The position numbers and the translations under genes were made by a program. Positions 1 to 8,343 of a DNA stretch of 64,000 bases are shown one piece after another. Within the stretch, counting starts at the first letter, position 1. Every line of letters begins with the position of its first letter. The notes under the pieces are model-generated. The model saw only the letters and a list, made by a program, of their open reading frames with translations, was not told the DNA's origin and ran no database searches. The stretch spans positions 124,001 through 188,000 of the forward strand of contig JAEYNX010000034.1 of the NCBI GenBank assembly GCA_023412215.1, read 5' to 3'. Source of the stretch: Bacillota bacterium. GTDB taxonomy: Bacteria; Bacillota; Clostridia; Oscillospirales; Ruminococcaceae.

Positions 1-86
1 ATGTTCCCTGCAATCTTTTGAATATCCTCCACCAAGGCTTGGGAGGGTTCCGTCAGCATGGCGTCAAGCACCTGTTCCGTCCACAT
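1..86 (-). CDS. N-terminal fragment of a probable NAD-dependent epimerase/dehydratase (cut by window edge)
   Basis: Only the first 28 codons are inside the window; the gene continues beyond base 1. The start is the ATG at 86, preceded by an AGGAGAG Shine-Dalgarno. The visible peptide begins MWTEQVLDAMLTEPSQALVE. From memory this resembles the N-terminal lead-in of sugar-type NAD-dependent epimerases often encoded beside Gfo/Idh oxidoreductases, but no Rossmann motif is visible in the fragment, so the family is inference. It starts 21 bases after the oxidoreductase stop on the same strand, so it is probably the third gene of that operon. Confidence 0.4.
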   Translation of the reverse strand, partial: MWTEQVLDAMLTEPSQALVEDIQKIAGN

Positions 87-107
87 AGTTTTCTCTCCTT
101 TTCTTCG

Positions 108-941
108 CTACACAGCGCGTACAATCTCTTCCATCAATTCCACGGAGCGGAGCAAAAAGCTGCCGGAATAGCCTTCCCGCTTCCCGCGGAGCACCTCCGC
201 AAAGTGGGTGAGCGCGAGTGAATACCCCTCTGAAATATCGAGCGCGACCTCCTCGCCGCCCCTCTCGAAGTGCAGTTTGGCGACGGAGGGGGCAGCCTCT
301 TTCAGAAAGCGCAGCGCCACGGTGAACCCGTCATACGTCACGTCGGCGACGATATCCCCGCCCTCGCGCCGGACGCTGACCGTCCGGTAATCCTGCCCAA
401 ACGCCGCAAGACCTATTTCAACAAGATGAGAACCGTAAAACGCCAGCCCGCCGAAAGGGCTGTCCGGGTCCGCCTGAAAACACAGGGAGGCCCCCTTACA
501 TTTCCCCCTTGCGCCGGACGAGACAAGCTCCCGAATGCGCCCGATTGCAGGCACATGCTTGCAGGTCGTACCGCCGCACAGATATGCGCCGAATCGTTTT
601 GCCGTATCCACAAGCAGCCTTGCCTCCCGCACCGTATCCGTAAAGGGCTTGTTCACCCATACGACCATGCCTCTCTCCACAAAAGGAAGCGCAAGCGCTG
701 TGTGATCCCTGCCTCTCCGGGAGAGAATCATCACGCCATCCACCGCGTCCGCCATGGCAAGCGGCTCCCGCACAACATAGGGGATTTCCCTTTCCTGCGC
801 AATCTGAGCGGTAACGACTGGGTCGCTCCCCCAAATATGCGTGACACGGACACCCGCAAGAGCGCCTTCGCGCGCGTTATGAAAAATTCCTGCGAAAGCA
901 CGGGGATGTGTCGAATCCGTCCCTATCATTCCAATATTCAT
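108..941 (-). CDS. Gfo/Idh/MocA-family oxidoreductase (short form)
   Basis: Predicted NAD(P)-dependent sugar or cyclitol oxidoreductase of 277 residues, shorter than the usual 330-380. The N-terminal Rossmann strand reads MNIGMIGTDSTHP, so the usual GxGxxG is replaced by GTDSTHP. The family EKP motif appears as NKPFTD near residue 97. A GGTTCKH segment follows, then a C-terminal alpha/beta half. The ATG at 941 has a GGAGGG Shine-Dalgarno and overlaps the stop of the upstream TetR gene by 4 bases, so the two are translationally coupled. The substrate cannot be told from sequence. Confidence 0.75.
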   Translation of the reverse strand: MNIGMIGTDSTHPRAFAGIFHNAREGALAGVRVTHIWGSDPVVTAQIAQEREIPYVVREPLAMADAVDGVMILSRRGRDHTALALPFVERGMVVWVNKPFTDTVREARLLVDTAKRFGAYLCGGTTCKHVPAIGRIRELVSSGARGKCKGASLCFQADPDSPFGGLAFYGSHLVEIGLAAFGQDYRTVSVRREGGDIVADVTYDGFTVALRFLKEAAPSVAKLHFERGGEEVALDISEGYSLALTHFAEVLRGKREGYSGSFLLRSVELMEEIVRAV

Positions 942-1564
942 GCGTCATTCCCTCCATTTGCGCACATATAGCGCAGGATCATTTCCGTCAGGTTTTCGAC
1001 CGCCTTCTCCGCCATGATCGGCTCCTCCGTTTCATAGCCGAGTAGCCGGGGCAGCGTAAAACGGTTCGAGAAGTGGGAAAACGTGTACATAAGCAGCGAG
1101 ATGAGCACCTGCTCACTATCTATCTCCTCGCGGAACACACCTTCCTTCTGTCCGCGCTCTACGATGCTGCGCAGCGCACGGAAAGCAGGCGCACGCAGGC
1201 TGGAGGTATCCTCGCTGTCCAGATACCGGCCCTGATTGAGGTTCTCCCACAGCAGCAGGTTGACATAGGTGGGATTCGCCCGCAGGTAGTCGAAGTAAAA
1301 ACGGATCATCCTCCGGATTGCTTCCACACAGGAGCCCTCCTCCGCAAGTGCGGAAAGCTCCTGCTCGCCCAGACGCTCGTAGGCGTTTTGCAGTACCGTG
1401 CGGTAAAGTTCGGTCTTATTGCCGAAGTACTCATAGATCATTCGCTTGTTGACGCCCGCCCGGCTCGCGATTTCATCAATACGCGTACCATAAAGCCCTT
1501 TGGCGGAAAACTCCTCCTCAGCCGCTTGCAGAATGTTTCTTTTCGTAACGCTTGCATCCCTCAT
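938..1564 (-). CDS. TetR/AcrR-family transcriptional regulator
   Basis: A 208-residue TetR-type repressor. The N-terminal helix-turn-helix is clear (KRNILQAAEEEF, then GTRIDEIASRAGVNKRMIYEYF), followed by an all-helical ligand domain. I chose the ATG at 1564 because GGAGG lies 7 bases upstream; a TTG at 1576 would lengthen the protein by four residues but would sit on that site. It is first in a minus-strand operon with the Gfo/Idh oxidoreductase and probably an epimerase. A TetR-like dyad just upstream suggests autoregulation. The inducer is unknown. Confidence 0.85.
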   Translation of the reverse strand: MRDASVTKRNILQAAEEEFSAKGLYGTRIDEIASRAGVNKRMIYEYFGNKTELYRTVLQNAYERLGEQELSALAEEGSCVEAIRRMIRFYFDYLRANPTYVNLLLWENLNQGRYLDSEDTSSLRAPAFRALRSIVERGQKEGVFREEIDSEQVLISLLMYTFSHFSNRFTLPRLLGYETEEPIMAEKAVENLTEMILRYMCANGGNDA

Positions 1565-1576
1565 ATCGTCCTCCAA

Positions 1577-1611
1577 GTAAGTAACTGTTTAGTTATATAA
1601 TAATCACTTAC
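1577..1611 (-). promoter_or_regulatory. Probable operator of the TetR operon (nested dyads)
   Basis: Directly upstream of the TetR start lies TAACT-GTTT-AGTTA (1582-1595), a perfect 5-base inverted repeat. It is nested in an outer pair, GTAAGT (1577-1582) and ACTTAC (1606-1611). Position and shape fit an autoregulatory TetR operator; binding is inferred. Confidence 0.5.
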
Positions 1612-1958
1612 CGATTCGTTTACAAGAGGCGGCTTACACAATTATTGGCTTGATATTTGTAGGTATTGCCACATTACCCGTTGACGGAAGTGTACTCTTG
1701 TCGCTATGCGTATCATAAAAAGCAAACTCTTTTGTGATGGTGTTCCTTAGCAATGAATTAGCTTATCACTTTGGAGGTTATTTTTCTTCCCTATTTGTCA
1801 CTCACCATAACATCTCAGTACATTTGTTCTATTGATAAGGCATGGGGGGGTAAAATTTACACGCTGTCGTATGAATCTTTACGCTGTAAATAAATTATCG
1901 CCTGACCCAAAAAAGCAGTAACAGGATTGGTATAAAAGAATACTGTATTATTGGGGAG
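1612..1958. other. Intergenic region without a recognisable gene
   Basis: About 350 bases between the divergent TetR operon and cwlJ. AT-rich with one G-run near 1845. I see no open frame with a ribosome site, RNA signature or strong hairpin. Any cwlJ promoter must lie near its 3' end but is not obvious, as would be expected if a sporulation sigma factor is used. Confidence 0.5.
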
Positions 1959-2408
1959 GTGAAGGTAACGGATACAAGAGAATTATTCGCAAGGCTTATC
2001 AAATGTGAGGCGGGGGGTGAAGGAGAAAGCGGCATGGATGCCGTAGCAACCGTGGTGATGAACCGCGTGCGGGTAGACTACGGGGAGTATTTTAGGGTCA
2101 ATCAAGGCGACCTGCGCAGGGTAATAGAGCAGCCCGGCCAGTTTTCCTGTATGAAAACGGTGCTGGGCGGCCGGGATAATCCGCAGAATGTCTGGGCGGC
2201 AACCCCGGAGCCGATCCATTATCAGGTCGCCGACCGGGCAATCCAAGGCGCAATATATTCCGGCGCCGGAGCAGCTACACTGTGGTACATGAACCCTTTT
2301 AACCCAAGGTGTCCCGATCCATTCCCTTATAACGGAACCGGCTATTGGTTCACAAGAATTAACCAGCATTGTTTTTTCAACCCTACGGAGAAATACGCAC
2401 AAACATAA
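1959..2408 (+). CDS. cwlJ: Spore cortex-lytic / cell wall hydrolase, CwlJ/SleB type
   Basis: A 149-residue hydrolase_2 (SleB/CwlJ) protein predicted to degrade spore cortex peptidoglycan during germination. Family marks are the N-terminal LIKCEAGGEGESGM segment with its Glu, VVMNRVR, and the C-terminal LWYMNPFNPRCP and HCFFNP segments. It has no signal peptide or peptidoglycan-binding domain and is close to Bacillus CwlJ in length (about 142), so CwlJ rather than SleB. The start is taken as GTG 1959, but the GGGGAG ribosome site overlaps it, so the exact start is uncertain. gerQ follows 23 bases later, as in the Bacillus cwlJ-gerQ operon. Confidence 0.85.
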   Translation: MKVTDTRELFARLIKCEAGGEGESGMDAVATVVMNRVRVDYGEYFRVNQGDLRRVIEQPGQFSCMKTVLGGRDNPQNVWAATPEPIHYQVADRAIQGAIYSGAGAATLWYMNPFNPRCPDPFPYNGTGYWFTRINQHCFFNPTEKYAQT

Positions 2409-2431
2409 TTACAGACAAGGTGGCTTGATGA

Positions 2432-2809
2432 ATGAACAGCAATATTAATTGGTCCGACAACCGGGTGCTGACCTCAGGGGTGTCTCAGCAGGCTGTCTAT
2501 ACCCCCTCTTACCGGCGCCGCACACCGGATACGGATATGGTGACCGCCCCCACCGATTCTTTCGGCATGATGCCGGGCGACCAGCAGGGCCCACCCCCCT
2601 CAACAGGCAGAGACTTTATACCCGGGTACCTTTCCACCCTCATCGGCAAGAATGTACGGGCTGAATTTTTACTCGGCGGCAGTGTGTACACAGACAGAAC
2701 CGGCATTGTACGTGAGGTTGGCGTAAACTACTTTGTGCTTGAGGAGTTGGTCTCCCACGCCCTTATCATGTGCGACCTGTATTCCGTTAAATTTGTCACA
2801 ACCGTTTAG
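2432..2809 (+). CDS. gerQ: Spore coat protein GerQ-like
   Basis: A 125-residue protein with a polar, Pro-rich N-terminal half and a conserved C-terminal domain of about 65 residues (from YLSTLIGKNVRAEFLLGGS to the end) that matches the GerQ family pattern. In Bacillus, GerQ is a coat protein needed to localise CwlJ. Its place directly after cwlJ is the strongest support. ATG 2432 has AAGGTGG upstream at good spacing. The Gln/Lys transglutaminase targets known for Bacillus GerQ cannot be judged here. Confidence 0.75.
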   Translation: MNSNINWSDNRVLTSGVSQQAVYTPSYRRRTPDTDMVTAPTDSFGMMPGDQQGPPPSTGRDFIPGYLSTLIGKNVRAEFLLGGSVYTDRTGIVREVGVNYFVLEELVSHALIMCDLYSVKFVTTV

Positions 2810-2966
2810 GAACCTGTAAATGGGTTACGGCCAATACAAAGGCCTGTAATCATACATATCAAAAACATCGCTCCGGTGGCACCGTCCCGCCCGCCGAGCA
2901 TACAGGATTTATGAATATGGTAATAGCCAAACTTTAGCCACCGCATACAACCGCACCGAAACGCGT

Positions 2967-2996
2967 TTGCATGGATGGCTATTTTTATGTTATAAT
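2967..2996 (+). promoter_or_regulatory. Vegetative promoter of the tautomerase gene
   Basis: TTGCAT (2967-2972), 18-base spacer, TATAAT (2991-2996), 34 bases before the start codon. Confidence 0.6.
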
Positions 2997-3030
2997 CTGT
3001 ATTACCATACTTATTTTATGAGGTGAAGCC

Positions 3031-3417
3031 ATGCCACTGGTAAGGATTGAAATTGTAAAAGGGCACTCGGAAGAGTACAAAAAAACATTTTTGCAGGTGA
3101 TACATCAGGCGTTAATGGATACCCTGAGCATACCGGACAGTGACCGCTACCAGCGGCTGTATGAAATCGAACCGGAATATTTTGAGCACAGCGACAAATC
3201 GGACAAGTTTGCGATTATTGAGCTGGCACTCTTCCCCGGCAGACCGAAAGAGCTGAAAAGGAACATGATGAAGGAGATTATCCGCCGGCTGGGCGAGGCG
3301 CTTGGGCTTACCCCGGACGATATCTTCATTATCATCCACGAGCCGGCGCTGGATAACTGGGGGCTGCATGGGGAACAGGCGAGTGAACTGAAGCTCAATT
3401 ACAAGTCCGCTCAATAG
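3031..3417 (+). CDS. Tautomerase-family protein
   Basis: A 128-residue member of the tautomerase (4-oxalocrotonate tautomerase/MIF) superfamily, of the longer Tautomerase_2-like form. The mature protein would start with Pro (MPLVRIEI), the catalytic base of this superfamily. A second strand-helix unit (IIELALFPGRPKELKRNMMK) and the C-terminal DDIFIIIHEPALDNWG follow. The substrate is unknown; these proteins may act as tautomerases, decarboxylases or dehalogenases. The gene is monocistronic, with its own promoter and a strong terminator. Confidence 0.8.
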   Translation: MPLVRIEIVKGHSEEYKKTFLQVIHQALMDTLSIPDSDRYQRLYEIEPEYFEHSDKSDKFAIIELALFPGRPKELKRNMMKEIIRRLGEALGLTPDDIFIIIHEPALDNWGLHGEQASELKLNYKSAQ

Positions 3418-3437
3418 TTTTAAAGGCACATAAGATC

Positions 3438-3516
3438 AGAGAGCCATTTGCAAGCACCAAACAGATAGAATATGAATCATCTATTCTATCGGATGCTGCA
3501 AATGTGCTCTCTTTTT
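3438..3516 (+). terminator. Rho-independent terminator after the tautomerase gene
   Basis: Long stem: AGAGAGC plus CATTTGCA on the left pair with TGCAAATG and GCTCTCT on the right, with an inner GATAGAATA/TATTCTATC helix, followed by TTTTT (3512-3516). Confidence 0.8.
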
Positions 3517-3544
3517 GAGTGGATGATTACTTAGCAAATTAAAT

Positions 3545-4117
3545 TTACCGGATTTGGAATTGCTTGATAACCCCGCGGGCCATCTCATCCGCCATTTTAA
3601 GTGCCTGCTGCTCGATGGCATCGTACTGCGTAATGCTTGCGGCATACTGCCCGTTTAACAGCTGCAGGGCTTCCTCCTCCGTCATTTTCAGGTGCTCATA
3701 CAGCATGGCCTGCCATGTTTTTGCATCCCAGTTCGGATTGATATCGCTTAAAAACTCGGCGATATCGTCGGCGTTGGTATACCACTTGATGCGCTGCTCC
3801 TGAGCTATGGTCCTATCCCCTGCCTTGGCGGCATTCACCAATCTGGCTGCTATGAGCAGATGCTCGGTAAGCAGCTTTTGAAATTCCTCCGCCGTTTGAT
3901 TGCCATATAACGGCCTAAGTATGTTTGCAAAGTCTATCGGGTTCCGAAGCAGCCGGTTGGTTACGTACTCCAGGTCATTTAGGCCAAAGGCGGTGCTGAC
4001 GAGGAACGACCTTGTCCAGAGCACATGCTCCAGCCAAAGAAGGCGCAGCGTGTTTTGCACCTGCAGCTGCATGGGCGTGGTGCATTGGTTCATTGCATAA
4101 TTATTCTGCATAGTCAT
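3545..4117 (-). CDS. Conserved helical protein of spore-formers, function unknown
   Basis: A 190-residue mainly helical protein. The first 15 residues are Met/Gln/Asn-rich; the rest carries conserved-looking segments LEHVLWTRSF, LLRNPIDFANILRP, LTEHLLIAARLVNAAKAGD, IKWYTNADDIAEFL and YDAIEQQALKMADEMA. I remember homologues in Bacillus, Paenibacillus and Clostridia that databases sometimes label acetylglutamate kinase; nothing here matches an amino-acid kinase, so that label is not adopted. It is a single gene, convergent with the tautomerase. A metal- or lipid-binding helical bundle is possible but unproven. Confidence 0.55.
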   Translation of the reverse strand: MTMQNNYAMNQCTTPMQLQVQNTLRLLWLEHVLWTRSFLVSTAFGLNDLEYVTNRLLRNPIDFANILRPLYGNQTAEEFQKLLTEHLLIAARLVNAAKAGDRTIAQEQRIKWYTNADDIAEFLSDINPNWDAKTWQAMLYEHLKMTEEEALQLLNGQYAASITQYDAIEQQALKMADEMARGVIKQFQIR

Positions 4118-4183
4118 AACCTTTCTTCCAAAATAAGTTAGTACATTCTATGTCGCTCCGCCCTGCCTTGTCGACATTCTTTA

Positions 4184-4212
4184 TTGCCTCTAAAACACCC
4201 GAATGCTATAAT
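4184..4212 (+). promoter_or_regulatory. Promoter of the DUF1015-merR operon
   Basis: TTGCCT (4184-4189), 17-base spacer, TATAAT (4207-4212). Transcription should start near 4219, which rules out the longer open frame that begins at 4184. Confidence 0.65.
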
Positions 4213-4264
4213 AAGCAAGGATGTTAAACCACAGCCGGCGGCAGCCGGCGGAACGGAGCTTTGT

Positions 4265-5536
4265 ATGACGGACAGCAGCTTACCCTTTTCCCCTGCGGAT
4301 ATTTTGGTTCCCCGCGTCAAGGAACCCCAGAAATGGAGTGTGGTCGCCTGTGACCAGTATACCTCGCAGCCGGATTACTGGCAGCAAACCGCCGCGTACG
4401 TGGGCGATGCCCCTTCGACACTTCATCTGGTGTTCCCCGAAATCTACCTGCACAACGCGGATTTTGGCGCGCGCATTGAGAAGATTAACGCGAGCATGCA
4501 TCAATACTTAAATAACAAACTTTTGGACGAATATACCGAAAGTTATTTTTATATTGAACGCAGGGTGACAAACGGCAAGGTGCGCCGCGGCCTGATCGGT
4601 AAGGTGGACCTGCTGCAGTACGATTACAACAAGGGCGCCGAGAGCCTTATCCGCGCGACCGAGGGCACGGTGCTCGATCGCATCCCCCCGCGTGTTAAGA
4701 TTCGCGAAAACGCACCGCTGGAGCTGCCGCATGTGATGCTGCTCATCGACGACGAGGCTGAGGCTGTCATCGGCAAGGTTGCCGCGCAGAAAGATGGTTT
4801 TGAGAAAATATACGATTTTAACCTGATGCAGGGCGGCGGGAATATCAAGGGCTGGCGTGTTTCCACAGCTGCCGCCGCAGGCGTTGCCGAAGCGCTCAAG
4901 CTACTTGGGGACCAGTCTGCCTTTGACAAGAAGTATGGCATAACCGGCAAAAAGGTGCTGCAGTTCGCGGTGGGTGACGGCAACCACTCGCTTGCCACCG
5001 CCAAGGAGTGCTTTAGCAAGCTGGCCGCTACCCTCCCGCCCGAGGAGGCCCTTGCCCACCCCGCGCGGTATGCGCTGGTGGAGCTTGTGAACCTGCACGA
5101 CCCGTCGCTGGAGTTTGAGGCCATCCACCGCGTGGTGTTCGGTATAAACCCCGAGCAGCTGCTCGCCGAGCTGTTTCAGCGCTACGACTGCGCATACGGC
5201 TGCGGCGAAGGCCAAGCCTTTAACTATGTAACCAAGGATGGGGCGGGCACTATCACGGTAAAGAACCCCGCCAGCACCCTTGCTGTAGGCACCCTGCAGC
5301 TGTTCTTGGACGATTACCTCTCGCGCTTTGGTGGGAAAATCGATTATATCCACGGCAGGGATGTGACCGAGACGCTTGCCCGTGAGCCGGGCAACATCGG
5401 TTTTATACTGCCAGCCATGGAAAAACCCGACCTGTTTAAAACCGTCATCCTCGACGGCGCCCTGCCCCGCAAAACCTTCTCGATGGGCGAGGCCTGCGAA
5501 AAGCGGTTTTATCTCGAGGCCAGAAGGATACGGTAG
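4265..5536 (+). CDS. DUF1015-family protein
   Basis: A 423-residue soluble protein of the DUF1015 family. Recognisable parts are an N-terminal PFSPADILVPRV...SVVACDQYT block, a central segment running to GKVAAQKDGFEKIYDF, and the glycine/histidine motif VGDGNHSLATAKECF near residue 240, which matches the DGNH/DGHH signature of the family. The biochemical activity is not established in my knowledge. ATG 4265 has GGAG 8 bases upstream and lies after the predicted transcription start. The MerR gene follows only 2 bases after the stop. Confidence 0.7.
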   Translation: MTDSSLPFSPADILVPRVKEPQKWSVVACDQYTSQPDYWQQTAAYVGDAPSTLHLVFPEIYLHNADFGARIEKINASMHQYLNNKLLDEYTESYFYIERRVTNGKVRRGLIGKVDLLQYDYNKGAESLIRATEGTVLDRIPPRVKIRENAPLELPHVMLLIDDEAEAVIGKVAAQKDGFEKIYDFNLMQGGGNIKGWRVSTAAAAGVAEALKLLGDQSAFDKKYGITGKKVLQFAVGDGNHSLATAKECFSKLAATLPPEEALAHPARYALVELVNLHDPSLEFEAIHRVVFGINPEQLLAELFQRYDCAYGCGEGQAFNYVTKDGAGTITVKNPASTLAVGTLQLFLDDYLSRFGGKIDYIHGRDVTETLAREPGNIGFILPAMEKPDLFKTVILDGALPRKTFSMGEACEKRFYLEARRIR

Positions 5537-5538
5537 CC

Positions 5539-6285
5539 ATGCGTACGTATAAGACGTCCGAGGTGGCATCCGTCGTCGGGCTGCACCCCAATTCCGTCCG
5601 GCTGTATGAGGAGTGGGGCTTTATTCCAACGCCCGAAAGGAAGGAAAACGGGTACCGCGTATACACCGATGTGCATATAGAACAGATTCGCCTTGCCAGA
5701 ACAGCGCTGAAATGCGAGATTGTGCAGGGCGGGATACGCAAGCGGGCCATTGACATAATCTTTGTGTCGGCCGCGGGGGATTACGACAGGGCGATAGACC
5801 GGACGGAGGCCTACATCCGCGCCATTGCCGATGCAACATGCCGTGCGGAGGAAGCCTTGGATATCGTCAACCGCCTTATCTTACAACCGAACCAGTCCCT
5901 AAAGCCCGTGCAGCTTACCCGCAAGCAAACCGCCGTTTCGCTTGGCGTAACCATTGACACGCTGCGCAACTGGGAGCTGAACGGGCTTTTCACGGCAAAG
6001 AGAAAGGAAAACGGATATCGCGTTTATAATGAAGCGGATATCCAGCGGCTGAAGATCATCTACGCGCTCAGAGCCGCCAACTATTCGCTTACGGCGATAC
6101 TGCGCATGCTGGGCGACCTGGATACCTCCCGGCATCTTGACCTTAAAGCCAGTATCGACGTGCCGAAAGAGACGGAGCATATTATATCCGCGTGCGACAG
6201 GCTACTGACCTCCTTAAAGGAAGTCGCGCAGGATGCTCAGTGTATCCTGAGTAAACTCTATGAGATGAAAAGACAATTTACTTAA
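5539..6285 (+). CDS. MerR-family regulator with two tandem MerR DNA-binding domains
   Basis: A 248-residue regulator. Residues 3-57 form a MerR helix-turn-helix with wing (SEVASVVGLHPNSVRLYEEWG, then RKENGYRVY at 34-42). Residues 125-190 form a second one (VSLGVTIDTLRNWELNGLF) with the identical RKENGYRVY at 155-163. A helical linker joins them and a short helical tail ends the protein; no effector domain or cysteine cluster is seen. It sits just upstream of an ABC exporter whose promoter has the 19-base spacer typical of MerR control, so it probably regulates that operon. It is likely co-transcribed with the DUF1015 gene. Confidence 0.8.
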   Translation: MRTYKTSEVASVVGLHPNSVRLYEEWGFIPTPERKENGYRVYTDVHIEQIRLARTALKCEIVQGGIRKRAIDIIFVSAAGDYDRAIDRTEAYIRAIADATCRAEEALDIVNRLILQPNQSLKPVQLTRKQTAVSLGVTIDTLRNWELNGLFTAKRKENGYRVYNEADIQRLKIIYALRAANYSLTAILRMLGDLDTSRHLDLKASIDVPKETEHIISACDRLLTSLKEVAQDAQCILSKLYEMKRQFT

Positions 6286-6295
6286 ACCCTCCACT

Positions 6296-6326
6296 TTGAC
6301 ACCAGACTTTTGTTTGGTGTTATAAT
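6296..6326 (+). promoter_or_regulatory. MerR-type promoter with dyad operator in a 19-base spacer
   Basis: TTGACA (6296-6301) and TATAAT (6321-6326) are both perfect but separated by 19 bases, the over-long spacing that MerR regulators correct by DNA distortion. The spacer holds the inverted repeat ACACCA (6299-6304) / TGGTGT (6315-6320), extended inward by AC/GT. It lies between merR and the ABC genes. Confidence 0.8.
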
Positions 6327-6358
6327 TTTGCCCGTAAACAAAAAAGGAGGAAAAACCC

Positions 6359-7093
6359 ATGGAAACAGTGTTGACCATTGAAAACCTTCGCAAAACCTAC
6401 GGGCAAAGAACAGCGGTACACAACCTGTGCCTTTCGGTACGAAAAGGCGAAATCTTTGGCCTGCTGGGGGCAAACGGTGCCGGAAAAAGTACGACGATTG
6501 AATGCGCGCTGGGCACCAAAAGGGCTGACGGCGGCAGGGTGCGCATCTTGGGCATGGACCCGAAGGCAAACCGCAAACGGCTTTTTGAGCGGGTGGGGGT
6601 ACAGTTTCAGGAACCGCGGTATCAGGAAAAGATCACGGTTACAGAGCTGTGCGAAGAAACGCATTCGCTCTACAAGAGCCCTGCGGCTTACGACGAGCTG
6701 CTCAAAAGCTTTGGTCTGGCGGATAAAGGCAGGCAGCCGGTGAGCGAGCTTTCGGGCGGTGAATGCCAGCGCCTGTTTGTGGTGCTCGCGTTGATTCCAA
6801 ACCCAGAGCTGGTTTTTTTAGACGAGCTTACCACCGGGCTGGACACCAAGGCGCGCAGGGATGTGTGGCGGTACCTCGAGCAGCTCAAAGCCGGGGGCCT
6901 GACCATCTTATTAACCTCACACTACATGGATGAGGTGGAGACGCTGTGCGACCGGATCATGATCCTGAAAAACGGCGAAAGCATCTTCTGCGGTACCGTC
7001 GCCGAGGCGGTTGCCCAAAGCCCCTTTGACAGATTGGAGGACGCATACCTGTGGTTTACAGGAGAGGAGGAAGGACAACATGAAGGCATTTAG
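6359..7093 (+). CDS. ABC transporter ATP-binding protein (ABC-2 export type)
   Basis: A 244-residue nucleotide-binding subunit. Walker A is GANGAGKST near residue 38, the signature is LSGGECQR, Walker B is LVFLDELTTGLD, and an SHYMDE switch histidine follows. Architecture fits drug or bacteriocin exporters of the ABC-2 class. ATG 6359 has AAAGGAGG upstream. Its 3' end overlaps the permease start by 14 bases, so the two form one unit under the MerR-type promoter. The exported compound is unknown; MerR control suggests that the pump is induced by its own substrate. Confidence 0.85.
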   Translation: METVLTIENLRKTYGQRTAVHNLCLSVRKGEIFGLLGANGAGKSTTIECALGTKRADGGRVRILGMDPKANRKRLFERVGVQFQEPRYQEKITVTELCEETHSLYKSPAAYDELLKSFGLADKGRQPVSELSGGECQRLFVVLALIPNPELVFLDELTTGLDTKARRDVWRYLEQLKAGGLTILLTSHYMDEVETLCDRIMILKNGESIFCGTVAEAVAQSPFDRLEDAYLWFTGEEEGQHEGI

Positions 7094-7823
7094 CACACTG
7101 CTTAAAACAGAGTTTAAACTGTCTGTTCGGGATATGAACATGATCATCTTTGCGGTGGGGTTCCCCCTGATCGTAGCCATCATATTGGGGATCGTGTACG
7201 GCGGCAAGCCTGCTTTTGAGGGCGCGGGGTATACCTTTTTTGAGCAATCCTTTGGAGCGGTGGTGTCTATCGGCATCTGCGCGGCGGGTGTAATGGGGCT
7301 TCCTTTAGTTCTCTCCGACTACCGGCACAAGAAGATTCTAAAACGGTTTAAGGTAACACCCGTAAGCCCCGTATTGCTTCTGCTGGTGCAGGTAGCGGTG
7401 AACTTTATCTACTCTGTTATTTCACTGGTGCTTGTCTATCTTGTATCTTTACTGTTTTACGGTTTTAAGCTGCACGGCTCGCTGCTTGCCTTTTTAGGCG
7501 CCTACCTGCTGGTAGTGGCCTCTATCTATAGTCTGGGGCTCTTGGTAGCAGCGGTTTCACCGAATATTAAAACTGCGAGCCTGCTGTGTACCATCCTGTA
7601 CTTTCCTATGCTGATATTCTCGGGCGCTACCCTTCCCTACGAAATCATGCCAAAGGTGATGCAACGGATGGCCGACTTTATGCCGCTGACGCAGGGCATT
7701 AAGCTGTTAAAGGGAACCTCGCTGGGGTTGCCGCTCGAGAACATCTTAATACCCGTCGTAGTAATGATAGTCGTTTCAATCATCTGTATTGGCGTGGCAA
7801 TCCGTTTCTTCAAGTGGGAATAA
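7080..7823 (+). CDS. ABC-2 type transporter permease
   Basis: A 247-residue integral membrane protein with about six hydrophobic segments (for example at 22-45, 60-80, 100-125, 135-160, 165-185 and 225-245), typical of ABC-2 permeases. The start is ATG 7080, which has GGAGGAAGG directly upstream; the open frame extends 23 codons further up, but those lie inside the ATPase gene. It partners the preceding ATP-binding protein and is the last gene before a strong terminator. Confidence 0.85.
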   Translation: MKAFSTLLKTEFKLSVRDMNMIIFAVGFPLIVAIILGIVYGGKPAFEGAGYTFFEQSFGAVVSIGICAAGVMGLPLVLSDYRHKKILKRFKVTPVSPVLLLLVQVAVNFIYSVISLVLVYLVSLLFYGFKLHGSLLAFLGAYLLVVASIYSLGLLVAAVSPNIKTASLLCTILYFPMLIFSGATLPYEIMPKVMQRMADFMPLTQGIKLLKGTSLGLPLENILIPVVVMIVVSIICIGVAIRFFKWE

Positions 7824-7835
7824 AGATACGCCGCA

Positions 7836-7871
7836 GCGCCCCGGGAGCAACTGCTTTCGGGGCGCTTTCTT
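7836..7871 (+). terminator. Terminator of the MerR-controlled ABC operon
   Basis: GCGCCCCG (7836-7843) pairs with CGGGGCGC (7858-7865), followed by TTTCTT. Confidence 0.85.
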
Positions 7872-8343
7872 AGTACTAATCTTCAATTTAAACGGTAAAT
7901 AGCACCGTCTTTTTGTCATACAACTAAAAGTCTCATGATACCGCCCGAAAAGGCGGTGTACTTTGCGCTCCCGCCAAAGTGGGGTTAATCAACGTGATTT
8001 TTAGGGTCAATATTACATTCCTTTTTCTTGATATAATAACACCATTATGCTATGATAATTGTAATAAAATCCTTGTTATCCGCTAAAATTCGGGGCGCGC
8101 ATGGCGGCCAGAGCCGCCCTCACACAGATGGGATATACAGTTTTATGAAACAAAGCCCGCTTTATCTCCGCATAAAAATCATTACGCTTATCCGCGCCTG
8201 CTACGGCCGGTATAACAGCTTTCGCGTATCAAGACTGGCCATGCAGGAGATTACCGAGGCTTTTCTGTTTGTTCGGCGAGAGCAACCGTTCGGCACCGTA
8301 AATTCTTAACCTTAGGTACCATAAATAAAAAGGAGAATTTACA
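7872..8343. other. Long intergenic region containing a probable promoter
   Basis: About 470 bases without a convincing gene. It holds TTGATA (8028-8033), a 17-base spacer and TATGAT (8051-8056) on the plus strand, probably the VOC gene promoter with a leader of about 280 bases. Part of this leader can be read as a 54-codon frame from ATG 8145 but lacks a good ribosome site. No known riboswitch motif was recognised. Confidence 0.45.

Noticed and set aside
270..971. 233-codon plus-strand open frame opposite the Gfo/Idh gene
   Set aside because: Basic, Arg/Pro-rich shadow translation; the minus-strand gene has clear motifs and coupling.
3545..4117. Acetylglutamate kinase label for the 190-residue protein
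   Set aside because: No amino-acid-kinase glycine-rich or phosphate-binding motifs; the label known for relatives appears to be a misannotation.
8145..8309. Possible 54-codon gene before the VOC gene
   Set aside because: There is a promoter upstream but no adequate Shine-Dalgarno and no recognisable family; more likely 5' leader.
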